A stretch of DNA of 64,000 nt, from positions 124,001 to 188,000 of the forward strand of contig UVIF01000021.1 in NCBI GenBank assembly GCA_900596015.1, given 5' to 3'. Of this stretch, positions 57,476 to 64,000 are shown piece after piece; within the stretch, counting starts at the first letter, position 1, and each line of letters opens with the position of its first letter. The notes beneath the pieces were generated by a model, which had not been told where the DNA came from, ran no database searches, and saw only the letters and a program-made list of their open reading frames with translations. Position numbers and translations under genes: made by a program. Origin of the DNA: Pseudomonas viridiflava. GTDB taxonomy: Bacteria; Pseudomonadota; Gammaproteobacteria; Pseudomonadales; Pseudomonadaceae.

Positions 57476-59661
57476 GCACACTCGGCCAACCCATGGACCG
57501 CGTCGACGGTCTGCTGAAAGTGACGGGTCAAGCGCGCTACGCCGGCGAGTTCCCGGAAGACGGCCTGTTGTTCGGCAGCGTTGTCTCCAGCACCATCGCC
57601 AACGGTCGAGTGGTTTCCATCGACGCTTCCAAGGCGCTGGCGCTGCCCGGTGTGGTGGCCGTGATCGACCACACCAACCGGCCGAAACTGGCCAGCTACG
57701 ACGAAAAATACGAAGACGACGACTCCGCCGACGGCTCGCCGTTTCGTCCACTGTACAACGACAACGTGCTTTACAGCGGTCAGCCCCTGGCCTTGGTCGT
57801 CGCGGAAAACCTGGAACTGGCCCGCCATGCAGGCGCTCTGGTGCACATCGAATACGCCCAGGAATCCCACCAGACCGACCTGCGCGCCCAGCTGTCCGCC
57901 GCCAAGCCGGCACCCGCCGAGCTGCCTGAGCCACGTGGCGATTTCGCCGGGCAATTCGCAGCTGCGCCGATCACAGTCGACGCGACCTACGACACACCGG
58001 TCGAGCACCACAACCCGATGGAGCCCCACGCCAGCACCGCGCTCTACCAGGCCGATGGCAGCCTGGTCATCCACGACAAGACCCAGAGCACGCAGAACTG
58101 TCAGACCTACCTGTCCAACGTGTTCGGCATGGACAAGGAGCGCATCCGTGTCATGGCCGCCTTTGTCGGCGGAGCCTTCGGTTCCGGCCTGCGTCCGCAG
58201 TATCAGCTGCCTTTGGCCGTCATGGCGGCACTGCACCTCAAGCGCTCGGTGCGCGTCACCTTGACCCGTCAGCAGATGTTCACTTTTGGCTACCGCCCAC
58301 GTACCGTGCAGCAACTGCAGCTGGCCTGCAGTGCCGATGGCAAGCTGCAGGCGGTCGGCCACACCGCGACCGGGCAGACCTCGCGCTTCGAAGACTTCTC
58401 CGAGCACGTCGTGGAATGGAGCGGCATGCTCTACCACTGTGACAACGTCAAGCTGACCTACAACCTGGTGCCGCTGGACGTGTTCACGCCGCTGGACATG
58501 CGGGCACCGGGTGCAGCCCTGGGCATGATCGGCCTGGAGTGCGCGATGGACGAGTTGGCCGTGGCGGCCAGGATCGACCCGGTCCAGCTGCGCTTGGTCA
58601 ACTTCTCCGACACCAATCAGAATGAAGGCAAGCCGTATTCCAGCAAAGAGCTCAAGGCCTGCTATCAGCAGGGTGCCGAACGCTTCGGCTGGAGCCAGCG
58701 CAAGGTCGAGCCGCGCAGCATGCGCCGCGATAACCAACTGGTAGGCATGGGCATGGCGGGTGGGGTCTGGGAAGCCATGCAGATGCCGGCCAGCGCCAAG
58801 GCCAGGCTGGACAAGCAGGGCAAGCTGGTGGTGAGCAGTGCGACCACCGACATCGGCACCGGTACCTACACCGTGATGACCCAGATTGCCGCTGCGGCGG
58901 CCGGCGTCGCTGCGCAGGACGTGGAATTCAAACTGGGCGACTCGTCGCTGCCTACGGCTCCGCTGCAGGGTGGCTCGTTCACCGTGTCTTCGGTGGGTAC
59001 GGCGGTGCAGCAGGCCTGCGAGGCACTCAAGGCCAAGTTGATTCACGCGGCCAGCCAGGTTCAGCCGGCATTTGCCGACGTTGATCCTGCCCAGGTGTTC
59101 GTCGAGAACGGCGAACTGCGTTGCCCTGGCCACCATTTGTCGCTGGCGAACCTGGCCAGCATCGACGGCTCGGACACTTTCGAAGCGCAGGTCGACGCCA
59201 AGCCGGACAAGAAGCGCGAAGGCTATGCCACGGCCACGCATTCGGCGGTGTTCGTTGAAGTGGAGGTCGACGAAGACCTGGGCACCATCCGCGTGACCCG
59301 TGTGGTCAGCGCCGTGGCCGCCGGTCGCGTGGTCAATCCGAAAATGGCCCGCAGCCAGATTCTCGGTGGCGTGGTCTGGGGCCTGGGCATGGCGCTGCAG
59401 GAAGAAACCCAGACCGACCATAATCTGGGCCGGTTCATGAACCACAGCCTGGCCGAGTATCACATTCCAGTGAACGCGGACATTAACGACATCGAAGTGA
59501 TCTTCGTCGACGAGCCCGACGACATCGTCAACGCCCTGGGCTCCAAGGGCGTCGGTGAAATCGGTATCGTCGGGGTTGCCGCTGCTGTGGCCAACGCCAT
59601 CTACCACGCCACCGGCAAGCGGGTCCGCGAGTTTCCCATCACGCTGGACAAGGTGCTCTGA
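57472..59661 (+). CDS. Molybdopterin-binding subunit of a PaoC/YagR-like hydroxylase
   Basis: The 729-residue catalytic subunit has RVDGLLKVTGQARYAGE at the start, molybdopterin-binding segments such as FVGGAFGSGLRPQYQLPLAV, LRAP-like MRAPGAALGMIGLE, and the catalytic Glu in GSKGVGEIGIVG near residue 698. It hydroxylates aldehydes or N-heterocycles with water as oxygen source. Length fits PaoC. Neither a PaoD/XdhC-type maturation gene nor an MCD synthesis gene is nearby. The substrate is unknown. Confidence 0.92.
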   Translation: MSTLGQPMDRVDGLLKVTGQARYAGEFPEDGLLFGSVVSSTIANGRVVSIDASKALALPGVVAVIDHTNRPKLASYDEKYEDDDSADGSPFRPLYNDNVLYSGQPLALVVAENLELARHAGALVHIEYAQESHQTDLRAQLSAAKPAPAELPEPRGDFAGQFAAAPITVDATYDTPVEHHNPMEPHASTALYQADGSLVIHDKTQSTQNCQTYLSNVFGMDKERIRVMAAFVGGAFGSGLRPQYQLPLAVMAALHLKRSVRVTLTRQQMFTFGYRPRTVQQLQLACSADGKLQAVGHTATGQTSRFEDFSEHVVEWSGMLYHCDNVKLTYNLVPLDVFTPLDMRAPGAALGMIGLECAMDELAVAARIDPVQLRLVNFSDTNQNEGKPYSSKELKACYQQGAERFGWSQRKVEPRSMRRDNQLVGMGMAGGVWEAMQMPASAKARLDKQGKLVVSSATTDIGTGTYTVMTQIAAAAAGVAAQDVEFKLGDSSLPTAPLQGGSFTVSSVGTAVQQACEALKAKLIHAASQVQPAFADVDPAQVFVENGELRCPGHHLSLANLASIDGSDTFEAQVDAKPDKKREGYATATHSAVFVEVEVDEDLGTIRVTRVVSAVAAGRVVNPKMARSQILGGVVWGLGMALQEETQTDHNLGRFMNHSLAEYHIPVNADINDIEVIFVDEPDDIVNALGSKGVGEIGIVGVAAAVANAIYHATGKRVREFPITLDKVL

Positions 59662-59994
59662 GGAGCCTGGCCCGACAGGTGCCTGCGCGGTACCTGTCGG
59701 GCCTTTTCGGGTAACAGATAGCCTCTCCAAACCCCATACCAGAGGAAAGTAAACCGGGTGCGACATCTGGTCGTGCGGCACTAAACCACACAGGCCAAGG
59801 CTGCAAACAAGGCTACTCTTTGAAGGTGTCTTCATCCATGTCAACGCCTCGTCTGGCGCGGCATGGCGGCCAAACGGCCACAATCCCTGCGACGTGGACT
59901 CCACTAGAACGAAGTCATCAGACCGCGCTCCCCTCGCAGGGGCCGCTGGCATGGGCCGCCCGCCTGCGCCGGTTCACCTGATAGAGGAAGCCCC
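59662..59994. other. Gap between the hydroxylase operon and cioA
   Basis: Apart from the terminator at 59670-59706 no gene is visible. The last 230 bases must hold the cioAB promoter. I found no ANR box (TTGAT-N4-ATCAA) here. Confidence 0.55.
59670..59706 (+). terminator. Rho-independent terminator after the molybdenum hydroxylase operon
   Basis: GCCCGACAGGT and ACCTGTCGGGC form an 11-base perfect stem, extended inward by further pairs, followed by CTTTTC. Confidence 0.8.
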
Positions 59995-61431
59995 ATGTTC
60001 GGTTTAGAGGCAATCGATCTCGCCCGAATGCAGTTTGCGTTTACGGTCTCGTTCCACATTCTGTTTCCCGCCATCACCATCGGTCTGGCCAGCTACCTGG
60101 CTGTGCTCGAAGGCATGTGGCTGAAAACCCGTGACGACACCTACCGCGATCTGTATCACTTCTGGTCGAAGATATTCGCAGTCAACTTCGGCATGGGCGT
60201 CGTGTCCGGTCTGGTGATGGCGTACCAGTTCGGCACCAACTGGAGCCGCTTCTCCGACTTCGCCGGTGCCGTCACCGGGCCTTTGCTGACCTACGAAGTG
60301 CTCACTGCGTTCTTCCTGGAAGCGGGCTTCCTGGGTGTCATGCTGTTCGGCTGGAACCGCGTGGGCCGTGGCCTGCACTTCTTCTCGACGATAATGGTGG
60401 CAATCGGCACGCTGATTTCCACGTTCTGGATTCTTGCGTCCAACAGCTGGATGCAGACCCCCCAGGGCCATGCGATCATCGACGGCCGGGTGATTCCGGT
60501 CGACTGGTTCGCGGTCATCTTCAACCCCTCGTTCCCGTATCGCCTCGTGCACATGTCCATTGCCGCGTTCGTGGCCACGGCGTTCTTCGTCGGCGCCTCG
60601 GCGGCCTGGCACCTGCTGCGCGGTCGCAACACCCCGGCCATCCGCCGGATGTTCTCCATGGCCATGTGGATGGCACTGATCGTGGCGCCCGTGCAGGCCT
60701 TCGTGGGTGACATGCACGGCTTGAACACGCTCGAGCACCAACCGGCCAAGATCGCCGCGATCGAAGGCCACTGGGAAAACGAGGGTGACGAGGCAACGCC
60801 GCTGATCCTGTTCGGCTGGCCCGACATGGAAGCGGAGAAGACCCGTTTCGCCGTCGAGATTCCCTACCTGGGCAGCCTGATTCTGACCCACAGCCTGGAC
60901 AAGCAGGTACCCGCGCTCAAGTCGTTTGCCAAGGAAGACCGTCCCAACTCGACCATCATTTTCTGGTCGTTCCGCGTCATGGCCGGACTGGGCATGTTGA
61001 TGATCTTCGTCGGTCTGTGGAGCGTATGGCTGCGCAAGAAAGATGCGCTGTTCACCTGCCGTCCGTTCCTCTACCTGACCCTGTGGATGGGGCCATCGGG
61101 CCTGATCGCGATACTGGCGGGCTGGTTCACCACCGAGATCGGCCGTCAACCGTGGGTGGTCTACGGCCTGATGCGCACCGCTGACGCCTCCTCCAACCAC
61201 AGCATCGGCCAGATGACCTTCACTCTGGTGATGTTCGTCGTGGTGTATTTCGCGCTGTTCGGCGTGGGCCTGGGCTACATGATGCGCCTGGTACGCAAGG
61301 GTCCCAAGGCGCACGAAGACAAGATCAACTCCGGTGGCCCTGGTACCCAGCGCACGCCTGCACGTCCTCTTTCGGCTGCCCATGAAGGCACCGAAGAAGG
61401 CCACACCGACACCTTGAGCAAGGGGCACTAA
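59995..61431 (+). CDS. cioA: CioA, cytochrome bd (CIO-type) quinol oxidase subunit I
   Basis: The 478-residue subunit binds the hemes and quinol: His21 in FAFTVSFHILFPAITIG, the segment GFLGVMLFGWNRVGRG, and KTRFAVEIPYLGSLI near the quinol region. The Q loop is short, as in the cyanide-insensitive oxidases of Pseudomonas. It reduces O2 to water without pumping protons and works at low oxygen or when heme-copper oxidases are blocked. AGGAAGCCCC precedes the ATG. cioB follows after two bases. Confidence 0.95.
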   Translation: MFGLEAIDLARMQFAFTVSFHILFPAITIGLASYLAVLEGMWLKTRDDTYRDLYHFWSKIFAVNFGMGVVSGLVMAYQFGTNWSRFSDFAGAVTGPLLTYEVLTAFFLEAGFLGVMLFGWNRVGRGLHFFSTIMVAIGTLISTFWILASNSWMQTPQGHAIIDGRVIPVDWFAVIFNPSFPYRLVHMSIAAFVATAFFVGASAAWHLLRGRNTPAIRRMFSMAMWMALIVAPVQAFVGDMHGLNTLEHQPAKIAAIEGHWENEGDEATPLILFGWPDMEAEKTRFAVEIPYLGSLILTHSLDKQVPALKSFAKEDRPNSTIIFWSFRVMAGLGMLMIFVGLWSVWLRKKDALFTCRPFLYLTLWMGPSGLIAILAGWFTTEIGRQPWVVYGLMRTADASSNHSIGQMTFTLVMFVVVYFALFGVGLGYMMRLVRKGPKAHEDKINSGGPGTQRTPARPLSAAHEGTEEGHTDTLSKGH

Positions 61432-61433
61432 GC

Positions 61434-62441
61434 ATGGGTATCGACCTTCCGTTCATCTGGGCCGTGATCATCGTCTTCGGCATCATGATGTACGTGATCA
61501 TGGACGGCTTCGATCTGGGCATCGGCATCCTGTTCCCCTTCATGCAGGACGAAGGTGACCGCGATGTCATGATGAATACCGTGGCGCCGGTCTGGGACGG
61601 CAACGAAACCTGGCTGGTCCTGGGCGGTGCGGCGTTGTTCGGCGCCTTCCCGCTGGCCTACTCGGTGGTGTTGTCGGCGCTGTACCTGCCGCTGATCCTG
61701 ATGCTGATGGGCCTGATCTTTCGTGGCGTGGCGTTCGAGTTCCGCTTCAAGGCCACTGCGGCCAAGCGCCATGTCTGGGACAAGGCGTTCATTGGCGGCT
61801 CGCTGGCGGCCACGTTCTTCCAAGGCGTGGCACTGGGTGCGTACATCGACGGCATTGCAGTGGTCGACCGCAACTATGCCGGTGGTGGCTTCGACTGGTT
61901 GACGCCGTTCAGCCTGTTCTGCGGGTTGGCACTGATCGTTGCCTACGCGTTGCTCGGTTGCACCTGGCTGATCATGAAAACCGAAGGCAGCCTGCAGCAG
62001 GCCATGCACAAGCTGGCGCCGCCGCTGACCTACGGGCTGCTGATCGTGACCGGTATCGTCAGCATCTGGACGCCGCTGGCCCATGACGACATCGCCACGC
62101 GCTGGTTCAGCACGCCGAACCTGTTCTACTTCCTGCCCGTGCCGATCCTGGTGCTGGCCACGGTCGTCGGCCTGCTGCGCTCGGTGAAACGCAACGCCCA
62201 CTACACGCCGTTCCTGCTGACCCTGCTGCTGGTGTTCCTGGGCTACAGCGGGCTGGGCATCAGCCTGTGGCCGAACATCATCCCGCCGTCGATCTCGATC
62301 TGGGACGCGTCGTCGCCGCCGCAGAGCCAAGGGTTCATCCTGGTGGGCACGCTGTTCATCATTCCGATCATCCTGGTGTACACCTTCTGGAGCTACTACG
62401 TGTTCCGCGGCAAGGTTACCCACGAAGACGGCTACCACTAG
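61434..62441 (+). CDS. cioB: CioB, cytochrome bd (CIO-type) quinol oxidase subunit II
   Basis: The 335-residue membrane protein has nine or so helices and the CydB-type marks YVIMDGFDLGIGILFPF, VWDGNETWLVLGGAALFGAFP and GLIFRGVAFEFRFKA. It forms the oxidase dimer with CioA. Start and stop are closely packed in the operon, with the DUF2474 gene 52 bases downstream. Confidence 0.95.
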   Translation: MGIDLPFIWAVIIVFGIMMYVIMDGFDLGIGILFPFMQDEGDRDVMMNTVAPVWDGNETWLVLGGAALFGAFPLAYSVVLSALYLPLILMLMGLIFRGVAFEFRFKATAAKRHVWDKAFIGGSLAATFFQGVALGAYIDGIAVVDRNYAGGGFDWLTPFSLFCGLALIVAYALLGCTWLIMKTEGSLQQAMHKLAPPLTYGLLIVTGIVSIWTPLAHDDIATRWFSTPNLFYFLPVPILVLATVVGLLRSVKRNAHYTPFLLTLLLVFLGYSGLGISLWPNIIPPSISIWDASSPPQSQGFILVGTLFIIPIILVYTFWSYYVFRGKVTHEDGYH

Positions 62442-62493
62442 TCCAACCGCCGCTGCCCAAGCCGCAAGGCCTGGGTCGGGCAGGAGTAGAAGC

Positions 62494-62655
62494 ATGAGCG
62501 AGAAACCGATCGTTACGCACAGCGAAGAGAAAAAGCCCTTGTGGAAACGCCTGGGCTGGCTGGTGGTGATCTATGCCGGCAGCGTCGTCGCGCTGGGCTT
62601 GTTTGCCATGTTGATCCGCCTGTTCATGACGGCGGCGGGGATGAAATCCCATTGA
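62494..62655 (+). CDS. DUF2474 micropeptide, CydX-like third subunit of CIO
   Basis: A 53-residue gene begins with ATG at 62494 after a good AGGAG site: MSEKPIVTHSEEKKPLWKRL, then the single membrane helix GWLVVIYAGSVVALGLFAML, ending FMTAAGMKSH. Its position after cioAB and its layout match DUF2474 proteins, which are thought to act as small stabilising subunits of bd oxidases, as CydX does. The assignment rests on these features only. Confidence 0.85.
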   Translation: MSEKPIVTHSEEKKPLWKRLGWLVVIYAGSVVALGLFAMLIRLFMTAAGMKSH

Positions 62656-62692
62656 ATCCCATCAGTGCTGCTTTGGCAGTGCTCATTTTACA

Positions 62693-62718
62693 GCCCTCCT
62701 TGCGGAGGGCTTTTTTTT
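62693..62718. terminator. Bidirectional terminator between the cio operon and rlmG
   Basis: GCCCTCC and GGAGGGC form a 7-base stem with a 4-base loop (TTGC), followed by eight T on the plus strand. It ends the cio transcript. Confidence 0.9.
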
Positions 62719-62751
62719 GCCTGAGGGCAACTTAATGCCTGTGCAGTGCGC

Positions 62752-63876
62752 CTACTTGCGTGCGCGCAGCACCACGAACTTGGGCGTGGACGCGACCTGT
62801 TCGACGGCCCGGAACAGGCGCGCCAGTTTGCTGTGATAGCCCAGATGACGATTGCCGACAATGTACAGGTCGCCGCCGGCAACCAGGGCCTCGCGCGCTT
62901 GCTGGAACATCCGCCACGCCAGGAAATCGCCCACCACTTGCTGCTGATGGAACGGCGGGTTGCACAACACCACGTCCAGCGACTGCGGTGCCTGGCCCGC
63001 CAGGCCATCACCGGCACGCACCTCGACCTCCCGGGCACCCAGGGCTGCTTGCCAGTTCTCTCGCGCCGATTGCACGGCCATGAACGATTCATCGACCAGC
63101 GTGTAGTGCGCGTCCGGGTTGGCCAAGGCGCTGGCGATGGCCAGCACGCCGTTGCCGCAGCCCAGGTCGGCCACGCGCGCCGAGCCCAGGTTGCGCGGCA
63201 GGTGGGGGAGGAATGCGCGAGTGCCGATGTCCAGGCCCTCGCGGCAGAACACGTTGGCGTGGTTGAGCAGCGTCAGTGCAGGTTCGTCCAGCGCATAGCG
63301 GGTAGGGTAGGGCGATACCTGTACGGGTTTTTCTTCATGGGTAGCGATCAACAGCCTGGCCTTCTTGACGGCCAATGAAGGTCGCATCGTGCCGATGTAT
63401 TTTTCCAGCAGGTCGCCGGCGGCGTGAGGCAGGTGCTTGACCATGCCGGCGGCCACCACCTCGGCGCCGGGTGCCAGATGGCCGTGCAGGCGGATGAGTT
63501 GTTCTTCGAGCAGGGCGAGGGTCTTGGGTACACGCACCAGCACGCGGTCGAACCGACCTTGCACATTGGTGCTGGCAGGGATGAACTCGACGCTGTCGAA
63601 TGGCTGGCCGTTGCGCGTGAGGTTCTTTTCCAGCCCCAGCGCGCCGAGGAACGAATCGCCGCTGCTGACCACCTGTACGACGCTCTGCAGACTGATGGCC
63701 AGGGCGCCGAAGCTGTCGTTGAGAATCAGCACGCGAGCTTGGGCTGGCAGCGGGTGCTCGGCCATGTAGGCCAGCAGGTACTCGTCCGCCGCATCGAACG
63801 CCTGCAGCGGTTCGTTGGGTTGATCGGGCTGGCGGATCAGATCGAGTTCAGCAAAGGGCGAGGTCAGTACAGGCAT
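62752..63876 (-). CDS. rlmG: RlmG, 23S rRNA (guanine1835-N2) methyltransferase
   Basis: The 374-residue enzyme has a non-catalytic N-terminal half (LQAFDAADEYLLAYMAEHPLP) and a SAM-dependent half with VADLGCGNGVLAIASA and the N2-guanine signature NPPFHQQQ. It methylates G1835 of 23S rRNA. I start at the ATG at 63876 (MPVLTSPFAELDLIRQ); a GTG four codons upstream is also open, but neither has a clear ribosome binding site. RsmC is the alternative family, and the N-terminal half fits RlmG better. Confidence 0.92.
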   Translation of the reverse strand: MPVLTSPFAELDLIRQPDQPNEPLQAFDAADEYLLAYMAEHPLPAQARVLILNDSFGALAISLQSVVQVVSSGDSFLGALGLEKNLTRNGQPFDSVEFIPASTNVQGRFDRVLVRVPKTLALLEEQLIRLHGHLAPGAEVVAAGMVKHLPHAAGDLLEKYIGTMRPSLAVKKARLLIATHEEKPVQVSPYPTRYALDEPALTLLNHANVFCREGLDIGTRAFLPHLPRNLGSARVADLGCGNGVLAIASALANPDAHYTLVDESFMAVQSARENWQAALGAREVEVRAGDGLAGQAPQSLDVVLCNPPFHQQQVVGDFLAWRMFQQAREALVAGGDLYIVGNRHLGYHSKLARLFRAVEQVASTPKFVVLRARK

Positions 63877-63977
63877 GGCAAAGGGCACGGAGGCGGCAAT
63901 AAAGCCGCGATTCTACCCGATCGCACGCGTGCCTGTAGGCGCGGTCATCGGCCGCGAAAGCCGCACCGCAGCCGTAT

Positions 63978-64000
63978 CCTGTGGGAGCGGGTTCTACCCG
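63978..64000. repeat. Partial REP element at the right edge
   Basis: CCTGTGGGAGCGGGTTCTAC is the first arm of a REP copy cut by the window end. Confidence 0.7.

Noticed and set aside
57277-59952. 891-codon open frame antisense to the molybdopterin subunit
   Set aside because: High GC at third positions keeps this frame open. The protein is low in recognisable domains, while the opposite strand encodes a complete hydroxylase subunit.
59707-59994. ANR-regulated promoter for cioAB
   Set aside because: No TTGAT-N4-ATCAA site was found in the gap.

Overview
The window is a GC-rich bacterial chromosome segment that looks like Pseudomonas, most likely the P. putida group. The evidence is OprD-type porins, a fused QuiC-type 3-dehydroshikimate dehydratase, pcaHG, a CIO-type cytochrome bd, RlmG, and several REP repeats with the GTGGGAGCGGGC core. 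The window holds 57 intact or partial protein genes, including one small gene of 53 codons, plus two gene remnants. I see no rRNA, tRNA, CRISPR array or prophage.

Layout. 1-3.9 kb: end of a cation efflux gene, a small lipoprotein and hrpB. 3.9-8.7 kb: OprD porin, CitMHS carrier and a PrpF/GalD-type isomerase, divergent from a LysR regulator; this looks like a tricarboxylate unit. 8.7-11.75 kb: a small accessory patch with a broken IS5-type transposase, an AT-richer processive glycosyltransferase and a 3' gene remnant. 11.75-22.9 kb: pyrimidine and nucleoside acquisition and breakdown. Here rutABCD and rutF run rightward, and a BMP-type ABC transporter operon ending in a ydfG-like dehydrogenase runs leftward, followed by a Tsx channel. 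rutR sits between them. Both operons carry the same 30-bp block holding an NtrC-type site fused to a RutR-type operator, each followed by a well-formed sigma-54 promoter.

22.9-30.8 kb: housekeeping genes (YciC-like, DUF2076, NYN nuclease, exonuclease, YedA-like exporter, rhlE, flavoprotein, lysO), with REP elements and a striking cluster of DnaA-box-like sequences at 29.6-29.9 kb. 30.9-37.3 kb: a 5-oxoprolinase-like operon (pxpA, fused pxpBC, biotin carboxylase-BCCP, NRAMP-like permease) with a divergent GntR regulator. 37.4-40.5 kb: acetyltransferase, tesB, HAD phosphatase and a zinc metallopeptidase.

40.6-53.3 kb: aromatic and hydroaromatic catabolism. It contains pcaHG, an IclR-controlled redox cluster (flavoprotein, aldo/keto reductase, Gfo/Idh/MocA oxidoreductase, TIM-barrel protein), and a quinate/shikimate set (MFS carrier, quiC, TetR regulator, AroE-like dehydrogenase). 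Matching operator-like sequences tie the IclR genes together and tie the two quinate promoters together. 53.3-64 kb: trmA with a purine permease, a PaoABC-like molybdenum hydroxylase, cioAB with a DUF2474 micropeptide, rlmG, and a partial REP at the right edge.
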